NCBI RefSeq assembly: GCF_030149235.1
Contig: NZ_JASBRW010000081.1
Coordinates: 1-44,525, forward strand
From: Maricaulis sp.
GTDB taxonomy: Bacteria; Pseudomonadota; Alphaproteobacteria; Caulobacterales; Maricaulaceae
Reading direction: 5' to 3'
Length of the DNA stretch: 44,525 nt
The translations under genes were made by a program, and so were the position numbers. How positions within the stretch are numbered: the first letter of the stretch is position 1; the number at the start of each line of letters is the position of its first letter. Below are positions 24,785-32,982 of the stretch, piece after piece. The notes beneath the pieces are model-generated. The model did not search any database and was not told where the DNA came from. It worked only from the letters and a program-made list of their open reading frames with translations.

Positions 24785-25539
24785 GCCGGGGCACCCCCAG
24801 CGTCAGCACGCGGGCGCTCACTCTCATCGGGTTCGATGACTTCGGCCCCGACCGCCTCATCGGCTTCCCGGGTAATGGCGATCATACGCTCCTCGAGCAA
24901 TTGCCGCGCAGCGTCCAGCTCTTCCTGGGTGGCATCCTTGGCGACATGGATCGGATCGCCCCAGATGATCACACCCTTGGTGAAGAAATGCGGCAGGCAA
25001 TGCCGGTCCCAGGCCTTGGTCAGAATGGTCTTGCGCCGAGTCGACCAGGTGAAGGGTACGATGGGCACGCCGGTATCACGCGCCATGCGGACAGCGCCAT
25101 AGCCGGCGCGCATGCGCGGGCCGCGCGGGCCGTCCGGCGTGATCACGCCGCTCATGCCCTCCTCGATCAGGCGCTTCATCTCGCGATAGGCGACACCGCC
25201 GCCCTTGAACTTCTCCGGCTTGGCCTTGTTGTGCGAGGAGCCGCGCACCAGCACGACATTATACCATCGGGCCAGGCGCGAACCGAGATCGCCTTCGCGC
25301 GAACGCGAGGCCAGCGCGACCATGCGATGACGTTTGCGATACCAGCCCTGCAGCGCCATCAGCACACGACCGTGCCAGACGACCCCAAGGATCGGCGTGT
25401 CATTGTCCAGTACATTCTCGATGTACTCGTTATTGCGAACTTCCCAACGAATGGAGTAACGCACGGCCTCAATATAGAGGACACCAGCAAAGGCGAGAAT
25501 TTCCTGGACCCAAGGTCGGGACATGAGTTTTTTAGACAT
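24781..25539 (-). CDS. DUF374 lysophospholipid-acyltransferase-like protein
   Basis: This 252-residue protein carries the DUF374 core: VVWHGRVLMAL in the place of the acyltransferase H-x4-D box, LASRSREGDL, and VITPDGPRGPRMRAGYG, with a hydrophobic N-terminal segment. In Alphaproteobacteria it usually sits before waaA. A role in lipid A or phospholipid acylation is presumed but not shown by sequence. It is the first gene of the operon, has AAAGG before the ATG, and faces the phosphatase gene across 76 bases where the operon promoter must lie. The acidic, Pro/Ala-rich tail looks disordered. Confidence 0.85.
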   Translation of the reverse strand: MSKKLMSRPWVQEILAFAGVLYIEAVRYSIRWEVRNNEYIENVLDNDTPILGVVWHGRVLMALQGWYRKRHRMVALASRSREGDLGSRLARWYNVVLVRGSSHNKAKPEKFKGGGVAYREMKRLIEEGMSGVITPDGPRGPRMRAGYGAVRMARDTGVPIVPFTWSTRRKTILTKAWDRHCLPHFFTKGVIIWGDPIHVAKDATQEELDAARQLLEERMIAITREADEAVGAEVIEPDESERPRADAGGAPA

Positions 25540-25615
25540 AATAACCTTTGCTCGCCCCCAATCGCGAAAAGGTCAAGCGCGGCTCGCGGTTGCCAGCGCG
25601 CGCCTGGCGGCCTAA

Positions 25616-26305
25616 ATGCCGCGCAGTAAAGATTGGATGAGTATGGCCTACGATCTCAACGACCCCAAGGACCGCCAGCGCGCCTGGACTGACTATTTGT
25701 GGAAAGACCACGGCATACTGCGCCAGCGTTTCTCCAATTTCCACGAAGTCGGCGGCGGCATGTGGCGCTCGAACCAACCCTCTCCGGAGCAGCTTGAAGC
25801 GCTCAAGGAGAAGGGGTTCAAGACCATTCTCAATATTCGCGGCACCCAGCCGGGTGTCTGCTATTACGATCTCGAGAAAGAGGCCTGCGACCGGCTCGGC
25901 CTGGCCATGATCGACATGCCCTTCGGATCACGCGAGGCGCCGTATCTCGACCGCATGCAGCGGGCCAAGCGGATTTTCGAGGAAATCGAATACCCGGCCC
26001 TGATCCACTGCAAGTCCGGCGCAGACCGGGCCGGGCTGATCTCGGTGTTTTACCGACTCGTCCATCTGAACCTGCCGTATGAAGAGGCGATCACTCACCT
26101 CTCCTTGAAATATCTGCATGTTAAGGCTGGCAAGACCGGGGTGCTCGACCATTTCTTCGACACCTACCGGCAGTATAACGAATCAAATCCGATCGCCTTT
26201 TGGGAGTGGGTCGAGACTGTCTACGACCGAGAGGCTGTACAGGCTGAATTTATGGCGAGCTGGTGGGGTAACCTGCTGACAGAACGCATTCTTCGCCGCG
26301 AATAG
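25616..26305 (+). CDS. tyrosine/dual-specificity protein phosphatase family protein
   Basis: This protein of about 229 residues has the phosphatase P-loop H-C132-K-S-G-A-D-R138-A-G, the CX5R active site. A possible general-acid Asp lies upstream in MIDMPFGSREAP. The early segment MWRSNQPSPEQLEAL and TILNIRG is shared with bacterial dual-specificity-like phosphatases. No signal peptide is seen, so it is cytoplasmic. The ribosome site is unclear; ATGs at 25637 and 25643 are alternatives. It diverges from the lipid A operon, and similar genes often neighbour it in relatives (from memory), so an LPS-related phosphate substrate is possible. Confidence 0.85.
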   Translation: MPRSKDWMSMAYDLNDPKDRQRAWTDYLWKDHGILRQRFSNFHEVGGGMWRSNQPSPEQLEALKEKGFKTILNIRGTQPGVCYYDLEKEACDRLGLAMIDMPFGSREAPYLDRMQRAKRIFEEIEYPALIHCKSGADRAGLISVFYRLVHLNLPYEEAITHLSLKYLHVKAGKTGVLDHFFDTYRQYNESNPIAFWEWVETVYDREAVQAEFMASWWGNLLTERILRRE

Positions 26306-26313
26306 CGGGGTTT

Positions 26314-26392
26314 GATTCTTTATAACCGCCTGAATCATCAGATATGAATCAACTATCCACAGCTTTGCGGCACATTAATCCCCGTTAACCAT
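26314..26392 (+). promoter_or_regulatory. cluster of CcrM (GANTC), DnaA-like and CtrA-like sites before the histidine kinase
   Basis: GANTC occurs at 26314-26318, 26332-26336 and 26346-26350. CTATCCACA at 26353-26361 differs from the DnaA box TTATCCACA by one base. TTAA (26375) and TTAACCAT (26385-26392) form a TTAA-N6-TTAACC array close to the CtrA consensus TTAA-N7-TTAAC. All lie between the phosphatase stop and the kinase start. The spacing is one base short of the CtrA consensus. Confidence 0.55.
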
Positions 26393-26438
26393 GTTCAGCG
26401 CGAAGGGCGCGCCGGACTTGAGGTTGGGAGACGGGGCG

Positions 26439-28070
26439 ATGCGCGATCTGATGATCCGGGATGAACAGGCTGGCGAACGCCTGAGCCGGTTGAACTACAT
26501 TCTTTCTCGGGAATCCTGTCAGACTTTCCTTGAAGCCTTCGTCTGCTCCGTCGCCGACCTGTTCGATGCTGACCGCGTCCTCGTCGGCCGGATTGACGTA
26601 CAACACAAATATGTCCGCACCCTCAAGGTCGCGACCGGCAACCAGCTGACCCAGAACTTCTGCTACGGGCTCGCAGGCACACCCTGTCGCGAGGTCATGC
26701 GCGTGGGACCGGCCATCCATGAGGACCACGTCGCCGAGAGCTTCCCGCAGGACTTCAGCCTGCGCGAGATGGGCATACGCGGCTATATCGCCATGCCGCT
26801 CTATCAGGGCGCCCAGTCCATCGGCATTGTGGTGGCCCAGTTCAAGCGACCATTGGAAGATGCCGACGAGCTGCTCGCGGTGCTGAGCCATTACAAGCGC
26901 CGCCTCACCGCCGACATCCTCACCGTTGAGTCGGGCGAGCGCGCCGCGCTAGCGATCAAGGGCACGTCCGACGGGATTATCGACTGGTGCCTGGAAACCG
27001 ATCAGATTTATCTCTCCGCCCGCTGCCGCGAACTGCTGGGCTACCAGTCCCGCGATTTCACTGCCGGCTCGGAGACCTTCTCCACCCTGATCCACCGCGA
27101 AGACCGGATGCGGTTCAACTCGGCCTTCAGCGCCCATCTGGAAACCGGTCGCGCTTTCGACATGACAGCACGCATCAAGGTGGTCGGCGGCAATTACCGC
27201 TGGTTCCGCATCCGTGGCGAAGCCGTGCGCACGCCGGACGGCGAAGCCAGCCGCTTCGTCGGCGCCATGACCGATATCCATGACCTGGTCGAGGCGCGCC
27301 AGCAAGCCACGGAAGCCAGCCGCGCCAAGTCCAAATTCCTGGCCACGATGAGCCATGAAATCCGCACGCCGATGAATGGCGTGCTGGGCATGTCGAGCCT
27401 GCTGTCCGCCTCCGAGCTGGAAAGCTCCCAGCGCGAGATGGTCGAGATGATCCAGAGCTCGGGCCAGGCCCTGTTGGACATTCTCAATGACATCCTCGAC
27501 CTCGCCCATATCGAGTCCGGGCGTTTCGAGGTTGAGGACGCGGTCTACAACCCCGCCGACCTGGTCCGCTCGCTGGAAATGCCTTACCGGCTCAAGGCGA
27601 TGGAGAAGGGTCTGAACTTCCATCTCGACATCGATCCAATCGCCGACCGGGAAGCCGCGGGCGATCCAGCCCGGGTACGACAAATCCTATCCAACGTGCT
27701 GTCCAACGCGATCAAGTTCACCGATCGGGGTGAGATCCGCATGCGCTGCCTGATGTCGCAAAAAGAGGATGGCCGCCACGTCGTCTGCTACGAGATCGGC
27801 GACACCGGGATCGGTATGGACAGTGATCTGATGTCGCGCATTTTCATGCCGTTCAGCCAGGCCGAAAGCGAGCTGGCACGCAAGAATGGCGGTACCGGTC
27901 TGGGCCTCGCCATCGCCAAGAAACTGGCCGAACTGATGGGTGGAGACATCCGGGTCGAAAGCGCACCGGGCGCGGGCTCGGTCTTCTGGCTCGACCTCCC
28001 GGCCGATACGCAGCCGGCGACGGATACGGTCGAGAACGAAGCGGCTGATAACCTTGGCGGAACCGCCTAG
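26439..28070 (+). CDS. GAF-PAS sensor histidine kinase
   Basis: This soluble protein of about 543 residues has a GAF domain (about 15-165), a PAS/PAC domain (about 170-285, with YRWFRIRGEAVRTPDGE), and a HisKA domain with the phospho-acceptor H306 in MSHEIRTPMNGVLG. The ATPase follows, with the N box ILSNVLSNAIKFT, DTGIGM and GGTGLGLAIAKKL. There is no receiver or membrane domain. It would autophosphorylate in response to a cytosolic cue and pass phosphate to an unlinked regulator. The ATG at 26439 follows GGGAG. An in-frame ATG at 26391 lacks a ribosome site and overlaps a CtrA-like site. Its stop shares CTAG with the msbA stop. Confidence 0.93.
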   Translation: MRDLMIRDEQAGERLSRLNYILSRESCQTFLEAFVCSVADLFDADRVLVGRIDVQHKYVRTLKVATGNQLTQNFCYGLAGTPCREVMRVGPAIHEDHVAESFPQDFSLREMGIRGYIAMPLYQGAQSIGIVVAQFKRPLEDADELLAVLSHYKRRLTADILTVESGERAALAIKGTSDGIIDWCLETDQIYLSARCRELLGYQSRDFTAGSETFSTLIHREDRMRFNSAFSAHLETGRAFDMTARIKVVGGNYRWFRIRGEAVRTPDGEASRFVGAMTDIHDLVEARQQATEASRAKSKFLATMSHEIRTPMNGVLGMSSLLSASELESSQREMVEMIQSSGQALLDILNDILDLAHIESGRFEVEDAVYNPADLVRSLEMPYRLKAMEKGLNFHLDIDPIADREAAGDPARVRQILSNVLSNAIKFTDRGEIRMRCLMSQKEDGRHVVCYEIGDTGIGMDSDLMSRIFMPFSQAESELARKNGGTGLGLAIAKKLAELMGGDIRVESAPGAGSVFWLDLPADTQPATDTVENEAADNLGGTA

Positions 28071-29821
28071 TCGTCTCCGCCGAACTGAAGCTTGCACAGC
28101 TTTGCATAGAGCCCGCCGCGCGCCAGCAAGTCGTCGTGCCGGCCCTCCTCGCGGACCTGCCCGGCTTCCATGACGTAGATCCAGTCGGCATCGCGCACGG
28201 TCGAGAGCCGGTGAGCAATCACCAGCGTGGTACGATCCTCGGAAAGACGCTCCAGGGCGGCCTGCACGCGCCGCTCGGACTCCGTATCGAGGGCGCTGGT
28301 CGCCTCATCAAGCAGCAGGATGGGCGCGTCCTTCAGGATCGCCCGGGCGATCGACAGGCGCTGGCGCTGGCCACCGGACAGATTGCCGCCGCGCGGGCCG
28401 ACCCGACTGTCATACCCCTCCGGCAACTCCATGATGAAGTCATGGGCGTCGGCGGCCTTGGCGGCGGCGATAATATCCTCGTCGCTGGCCCCAAGCCGGC
28501 CAAAGGCGATATTTGCGCGGACGCTATCGTCAAACAGGGTCACATCCTGGCTGACCAGAGCCAGGCTGGCACGCAAGGATGCGAGCGAAACTGCACGCAC
28601 GTCCTGGCCATCAATTTCGACCTGTCCGTCCGAGACATCATAAAGCCGGGGGATCAGGTTCAGCACCGTAGACTTGCCCGAACCGGATGGTCCGACGAGG
28701 GCGACGGTCTTGCCTGGCCGCGCGACCAGATTGACGCCGTCGAGCGCCAACGTCCCGTCAGGATAGGCAAACCGCACACCACTCAGCGCCACTTCACCGG
28801 CACTGGCCGAGAGCGGTGGTGCATCAAGCGACGGGGTGACCGTATCCACCTCGTCCAGTACGCTGAAGACACGGTCGAGGACGGCAAAGCCTTCCTGCAC
28901 CACGGCATTGAGCGTGCCGATCGCGCGGATGGCCGGCGACATCACGCCTATCCCGGTCAGCACGCCCAGGATATTGCCGATCGAGGTTTCGCCATTCATC
29001 AGGCGCCAGCCGGCAAACGCGACCAGACCGGCCAAGGCAACACCCCCGGCGACTTCAAGGATCGGGTCGACGCGGGCCTTGTTCTCGGTGATGCGGAACA
29101 GGAAGCGCAAACGCTCGGCAAAGGATTTGCCGGCCCGTTCGGTTTCATAGCCTTCCAGACCATAGGTCTTGACCATGCGCGCACCAGAGAAACTCTCCTC
29201 GAGCTGGCTGGTCACGGCGCCCATTTGCGACTGGGCATCGGCCGAGGTCTTGCGGAGGCGCTGACCGATCTGCAGAACCGGATAGAAGGCGATCGGATAG
29301 ACGAGCAGGATCATCGCCGTCAGCATCCAGTCGAGATAGAGCATCCAGGCGATCGCACCGATAACGGTGAAGACATCGCGCACCAGGTTGTTGGCCAGGC
29401 GCACCAGCGTCTCGCGCAACAAGGTGATGTCATTGGTGAAGCGCGACACCAGCCCGCCTACGGGCTCAAGGCTCAACCGCGCGAAATCCGCATGCACCAG
29501 TTTGGAGAACATCGAGTTCTGCATGTCCTGCATGACATGCAGAGCGATATTATTGGTCTGTACGGTCTGGGCGTAGAGGCTCACCGAACGCAGCGTGGCC
29601 AAGCCCATGATGACCATGGGCGCCAGCGGGAAAAAGTCGGCGCTGCGGGCCTCGAGCAGGTTGAACGTCCAGGCGATCAACCCGGCATAGCTTGCCGCCG
29701 CCCCCGCCGTGACGACGGAGAGCGACAGGGCCAGAGCGACCAGCGCCGGCCGCTTCAGGACCCAGTCGCGCCACAGGCGGCGGCCCAGCGCGAGGGTGGA
29801 CTGACGGGGAGCGGCGCTCAA
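28067..29821 (-). CDS. msbA: MsbA-type lipid exporter, fused ABC permease and ATPase
   Basis: This 584-residue half-transporter has about six N-terminal membrane helices (to about 330). The ATPase follows, with Walker A VGPSGSGKST, the NLSGGQRQRLSIARA signature, Walker B ILLLDEATSALD and the IAHRLSTV switch His. Length and layout match MsbA, which flips lipid A-core to the periplasmic leaflet. Lipid A genes lie 2.5 kb upstream. The only upstream start is a TTG at 29821, six bases after the DUF4170 stop, with a weak AAGAAG ribosome site. A multidrug exporter cannot be excluded by sequence alone. Confidence 0.87.
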   Translation of the reverse strand: MSAAPRQSTLALGRRLWRDWVLKRPALVALALSLSVVTAGAAASYAGLIAWTFNLLEARSADFFPLAPMVIMGLATLRSVSLYAQTVQTNNIALHVMQDMQNSMFSKLVHADFARLSLEPVGGLVSRFTNDITLLRETLVRLANNLVRDVFTVIGAIAWMLYLDWMLTAMILLVYPIAFYPVLQIGQRLRKTSADAQSQMGAVTSQLEESFSGARMVKTYGLEGYETERAGKSFAERLRFLFRITENKARVDPILEVAGGVALAGLVAFAGWRLMNGETSIGNILGVLTGIGVMSPAIRAIGTLNAVVQEGFAVLDRVFSVLDEVDTVTPSLDAPPLSASAGEVALSGVRFAYPDGTLALDGVNLVARPGKTVALVGPSGSGKSTVLNLIPRLYDVSDGQVEIDGQDVRAVSLASLRASLALVSQDVTLFDDSVRANIAFGRLGASDEDIIAAAKAADAHDFIMELPEGYDSRVGPRGGNLSGGQRQRLSIARAILKDAPILLLDEATSALDTESERRVQAALERLSEDRTTLVIAHRLSTVRDADWIYVMEAGQVREEGRHDDLLARGGLYAKLCKLQFGGDD

Positions 29822-29827
29822 AGCGAT

Positions 29828-30085
29828 CTACTTCTTGTCGGTATTCGGTTCGAGAAGCTGGTGCGCGTGGATGATGAAATAGCGCATGTGCGCATTGTCC
29901 ACGGTCCGCTGAGCCGCGCCCTTCCAGGCCGCCCGGGCCTCGGCATAGCTGCCGAACGCACCGACGAAATCGATCTGTTCGAGATCCTTGAAGGCGATAT
30001 TGTCCGGATCAACGGTTTGCAGCTCCCCACCGATCACCAGGTGCAGAAGCTGTTTTTCGAATTTGCTGTCTGTGGGATTGGCCAT
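29828..30085 (-). CDS. DUF4170 domain protein
   Basis: This 85-residue cytoplasmic protein matches DUF4170: LHLVIGGELQTVD, IAFKDLEQIDFVGAFGSY, and AQRTVDNAHMRYFIIHAHQLL. The function is unknown. Its fixed place between pmbA and msbA in Alphaproteobacteria (from memory) suggests a role with lipid export. AGAGGAG precedes the ATG at 30085. An upstream start would be in frame but lacks support. It is 6 bases from the msbA start and 20 from the pmbA stop, so an operon is likely. Confidence 0.88.
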   Translation of the reverse strand: MANPTDSKFEKQLLHLVIGGELQTVDPDNIAFKDLEQIDFVGAFGSYAEARAAWKGAAQRTVDNAHMRYFIIHAHQLLEPNTDKK

Positions 30086-30105
30086 GATGGCTCCTCTTGG
30101 AGAGA

Positions 30106-31467
30106 TCAAAGACCGCCGACGGCCATAGCGTCGACGAAGATACTGGGTGCATTGAACGCACCCCGGAATTCAAGGTCACTGGCAGGCACGAGCCGGCCGA
30201 AAATCTCGATGAGATTGCCCGCCACGGTGATCTCGCTTACCGGGTAGGCGATCACGCCCTGTTCGATCTTGTAACCCGAGACGCCGACCGACCAGTCACC
30301 GGTATTCGAGTTCAGCGACGGGCCGAACATTTCCATGACCAGCACACCATCCTGGATCGCGCCGACCATGTCATCGCGAGACTGGCGGCCCGCCTCCATG
30401 TGGAAATTGGTCGGCCCGGCCCCCGGAGGACCGCCCATGGAGCGGCGCGCATGCCCGGTCGGGGTCATGTCGAGCTGACGCGCGGAGGCAGAATTGAGGA
30501 ACCAGGTCGTCAAGCGGCCCTGGTCGATTACGGCGCTGCGCCGGTTCACCGTGCCCTCGCCATCAAACGGCGCCGAACCATGGCCCCAGTCCTTGTGCGG
30601 GTCATCGATGATATTGATCGTGTCGGCGAACACCGCCGCACCCAGCTTGTCACGCAGGAAGGAGACACCCCGGGCGACGGCCGGTCCGCTCACAGCGCCA
30701 GCCAATGCGCTCAGGAAGGTCGAGGCGACACGACGGTCGAACACCACCGGCAGGGTACCGCTTTCGATCTTGCGCGGCCCGACCCGGCGTGCCGTGCGTT
30801 CACCCGCTTCGGTGCCGATCTCCTCAATTGATTTCAGGTCCTCGGGGCGGCGGGCACTGGAGGCGGCGTAGTCGCGCTCCATCGCTCCATCCTTCTCGGC
30901 GATGACGCTGGCGCCATAGCTGAACATGGATTTGCGCCAGCCGCGGTTGAAACCGGTCGAGGTTGCATAGGCTGCTGCCCCTTGCCCCATGCTGGCAAAG
31001 GCGCTGTCGGTCATGGTCACGCCATCAACACCACGGGCAAATTTCTCGATCTCTGTCGCCTTGGTTTCCAGCTCGGCCGGTGACCACTGGCTCGCATCAA
31101 ACAGGGCCAGTTCCGGCGGATCCTGGGCCAGACGTTCCGCCTCAGCCAGCGCCGAATACGGATCCTCCGGTGCGACACGTGCCATGGCTACGGCGCGTTC
31201 AATGCTTTGCTGGCAACCGGTCGCGGAAAGGTCGGAAAAGGCCACGCCGGCTTGCTGCTTGCCGACAAAGACCCGCACCCCTGCGTCCAGGCTCTCGGAC
31301 CGCTCGATTTCCTCGAGCTTGCCATCACGAACGGACAGCTCGGTGGAGCGGGATTCCCCGATCGAGGCCTCGGCCGCGTCGGCGCCCGCCTTCAAGGCGC
31401 GCTGAACCAGGTCGGCGGCGATATCCTGCAAACGGACGGTGTCGGGAGCGTTGGATGTATCTGTCAT
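30106..31467 (-). CDS. pmbA: PmbA/TldE, non-catalytic partner of TldD
   Basis: This 453-residue protein has the PmbA pattern: ELSVRDGKLEEIERSES at the N-terminus, ARGVSFLRDKLG and DGEGTVNRRSAVIDQGRLTTW in the middle, and MFGPSLNSNTGDWSVGVSGYKIEQG at the end. It lacks the HExxxH zinc site, as expected for TldE. Together with TldD (1902-3317) it forms the barrel-like protease. The ATG at 31467 is favoured because family similarity begins there. It heads the pmbA-DUF4170-msbA unit. Confidence 0.94.
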   Translation of the reverse strand: MTDTSNAPDTVRLQDIAADLVQRALKAGADAAEASIGESRSTELSVRDGKLEEIERSESLDAGVRVFVGKQQAGVAFSDLSATGCQQSIERAVAMARVAPEDPYSALAEAERLAQDPPELALFDASQWSPAELETKATEIEKFARGVDGVTMTDSAFASMGQGAAAYATSTGFNRGWRKSMFSYGASVIAEKDGAMERDYAASSARRPEDLKSIEEIGTEAGERTARRVGPRKIESGTLPVVFDRRVASTFLSALAGAVSGPAVARGVSFLRDKLGAAVFADTINIIDDPHKDWGHGSAPFDGEGTVNRRSAVIDQGRLTTWFLNSASARQLDMTPTGHARRSMGGPPGAGPTNFHMEAGRQSRDDMVGAIQDGVLVMEMFGPSLNSNTGDWSVGVSGYKIEQGVIAYPVSEITVAGNLIEIFGRLVPASDLEFRGAFNAPSIFVDAMAVGGL

Positions 31468-31506
31468 GTTCGGGCTATAGCTCCAGCCGCTAGGTGCGGG
31501 CAATCC

Positions 31507-31896
31507 TTACAGGGCAGCGACAATCAACAGGACGCCCATGGCGACCAGGGTCAGCCAGCTCACCAGCGTCCCGACCAGGCGGCCGAAACTCCGGCCAGGT
31601 ACTGACATCAGGCCCTGGGCATGGAGAAGGCGCGCCACCAGGAGCGCGATGCCCAGCCCATGCAGAATGGTGGCGGATGTGTCCACGAGTGCCAGCGCGA
31701 TCAAGCCGGCCATACCGGGCACGCCATGCTCGATCTGGTTGGCGTGTACGCGCGTGGCCTGTTCCAGCTTCTGGTCTTCACCAATGCCCAGACTGACAGC
31801 AGAGCGCTGGCGGTTCAGGCTGACATTGAATGCCAGGGCTACGGTGAGAATGAGTTGAAGGCCGACATACAGGCCGGCAATTTCCAATACGGTCAT
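31507..31896 (-). CDS. MAPEG-family membrane protein
   Basis: This 129-residue protein has four hydrophobic segments and the MAPEG motif RVHANQIEHGVPGMAGLIAL (about 49-68). It resembles the YecN-type bacterial members. Eukaryotic MAPEG proteins conjugate glutathione or make leukotrienes. The bacterial role is mostly unknown, though gshA at 8768-10144 shows glutathione is available. GGGGAGG before the ATG overlaps the end of the FrnE-like gene, two bases upstream, so the pair is probably co-transcribed. Confidence 0.87.
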   Translation of the reverse strand: MTVLEIAGLYVGLQLILTVALAFNVSLNRQRSAVSLGIGEDQKLEQATRVHANQIEHGVPGMAGLIALALVDTSATILHGLGIALLVARLLHAQGLMSVPGRSFGRLVGTLVSWLTLVAMGVLLIVAAL

Positions 31897-31898
31897 GA

Positions 31899-32576
31899 TT
31901 AGACCTCCCCTTCGTCTGCATTTTCCTCAGGCGGCATCTGGCTCGCCTCGCGAATGGCATCGGCCAGAACACCGGGCTCCTGCGCCCCGGAGACGGCAAA
32001 ACGGCCATTGAAGATATAGGTCGGCACACCGCTGACCCCGAGTTTGCGGTAGAACATTTCCTCGTCCCACACCGCTTTCTCATCCTTGTCGCTGGCCAGC
32101 AACTCGCCAACAATGGGTGCCTCGAGGCCGATATCTCCGGCAAGCTCGATCAGCACGGCGATATCGCCGATATCTCGATTGTCCTTGAAGAAAGCCTCGA
32201 ACAGGGCTTCCGCCGCAGCATCGGACTTGGACTGCCCGGCCGCCCAGCGCATCAGCCTGTGAGCGTTGAGCGTATTGGGGCGGTGCTTGATGCCGTCGAA
32301 GTTGAATTCAATCCCGGCGCCCGGAGCGGACTGTTCCAGATAGTCGCGCATCGCCTTCCACTGCTCCGCCTTCTCGCCGGAGAATTTAGACTTCATGTAA
32401 TCGCGATAGGGCGCGCCTTCACGGGCGATGGCGGGATCAAGCTGATAGGGGCGCCAGACGGTCTGGACCTTGATGTTCGGCACCTGTTTGAGGGCCGCAT
32501 CCCAGTTGCGCTTGCCCAGCCAGCACCAGGGGCAAACCAGATCAGCCACGATATCGACGGAGACGGGTTGAGTCAT
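31899..32576 (-). CDS. FrnE-like DsbA-family oxidoreductase
   Basis: This 225-residue thioredoxin-fold protein has the active site C15-P-W-C18 close to the N-terminus and no signal peptide, so it acts in the cytoplasm. The insertion domain with HRLMRWAAGQ and the cis-proline segment GVSGVPTYIFNGRFAVSGAQ are typical of FrnE/2-hydroxychromene-isomerase-like DsbA members. It may reduce or isomerise thiols with glutathione. The ribosome site is weak. The gene is directly followed by the MAPEG gene, which hints at shared glutathione chemistry (inference). Confidence 0.9.
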   Translation of the reverse strand: MTQPVSVDIVADLVCPWCWLGKRNWDAALKQVPNIKVQTVWRPYQLDPAIAREGAPYRDYMKSKFSGEKAEQWKAMRDYLEQSAPGAGIEFNFDGIKHRPNTLNAHRLMRWAAGQSKSDAAAEALFEAFFKDNRDIGDIAVLIELAGDIGLEAPIVGELLASDKDEKAVWDEEMFYRKLGVSGVPTYIFNGRFAVSGAQEPGVLADAIREASQMPPEENADEGEV

Positions 32577-32627
32577 ACCCGTCAGTTAGGCCGTTTCGGC
32601 GCGGAATGCGACCCCCGGGGTGGGGCG

Positions 32628-32680
32628 ATCATCCCCGGTTGCGGACTACACGCCAATGAAGACTACATGTCGGGGATGAT
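32628..32680. repeat. 10-bp inverted repeat between two leftward genes
   Basis: ATCATCCCCG (32628-32637) is matched by CGGGGATGAT (32671-32680) 33 bases later. It lies in the 133-base gap after the small flagellar-type gene, next to the palindrome CCCCGGGG. It may be a degenerate relative of the palindromes in the 20 kb island or a weak terminator. Confidence 0.45.
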
Positions 32681-32709
32681 GCCCACCGGCCACCCGGGAC
32701 CGGATACGA

Positions 32710-32928
32710 TCAGACGGTTATATCGAGTAGTGTGTCCGTCATTTCGCTGGTGGTGTTGACCATTACAGCTGCCGCCTTGCTGACCATCTCGGCCTTCTTG
32801 ACCGCGACACTGGCCTGGATCACGTCCTGACCGGTCGACGCGGCCTCCACAACATTGCGGGCCGCAGCCGATAACTGGGACTGCGCACTCAGCATGCCGG
32901 AGACGGCCGTATTGAAGGCAACATTCAT
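32710..32928 (-). CDS. 72-residue flagellar rod/hook-like mini axial protein
   Basis: The N-terminal half (AFNTAVSGMLSAQSQLSAAA) resembles the start of rod and hook proteins (FlgB/C/E/F/G). The C-terminal half (KKAEMVSKAAAVMVNTTSEM, then TDTLLDI) resembles their conserved C-terminal helix. The whole variable middle is absent, so only the two D0 coiled-coil halves remain. It could be an axial subunit, a plug or cap, or a regulator of assembly. No other flagellar gene is in the window. The ATG has no clear ribosome site. A CtrA-like box lies 55 bases upstream, in line with flagellar control. Confidence 0.7.
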   Translation of the reverse strand: MNVAFNTAVSGMLSAQSQLSAAARNVVEAASTGQDVIQASVAVKKAEMVSKAAAVMVNTTSEMTDTLLDITV

Positions 32929-32982
32929 GAGAACAATACTAGGCGAAGGGCCCTCGCGACCGAAGCCCGAACCGGCATCGTT

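Noticed and set aside
26353..26361. DnaA-like box as part of a replication origin
   Set aside because: There is only one box, no AT-rich unwinding region and no origin-linked genes such as dnaA, hemE or parAB. A promoter role is more plausible.
26391..26438. ATG at 26391 as the histidine kinase start
   Set aside because: It has no ribosome site and overlaps the TTAACCAT CtrA-like site. The ATG at 26439 follows GGGAG.
28136..30247. 703-residue forward frame opposite msbA and pmbA
   Set aside because: It crosses three well-supported reverse genes. Composition is that of antisense GC-rich DNA.
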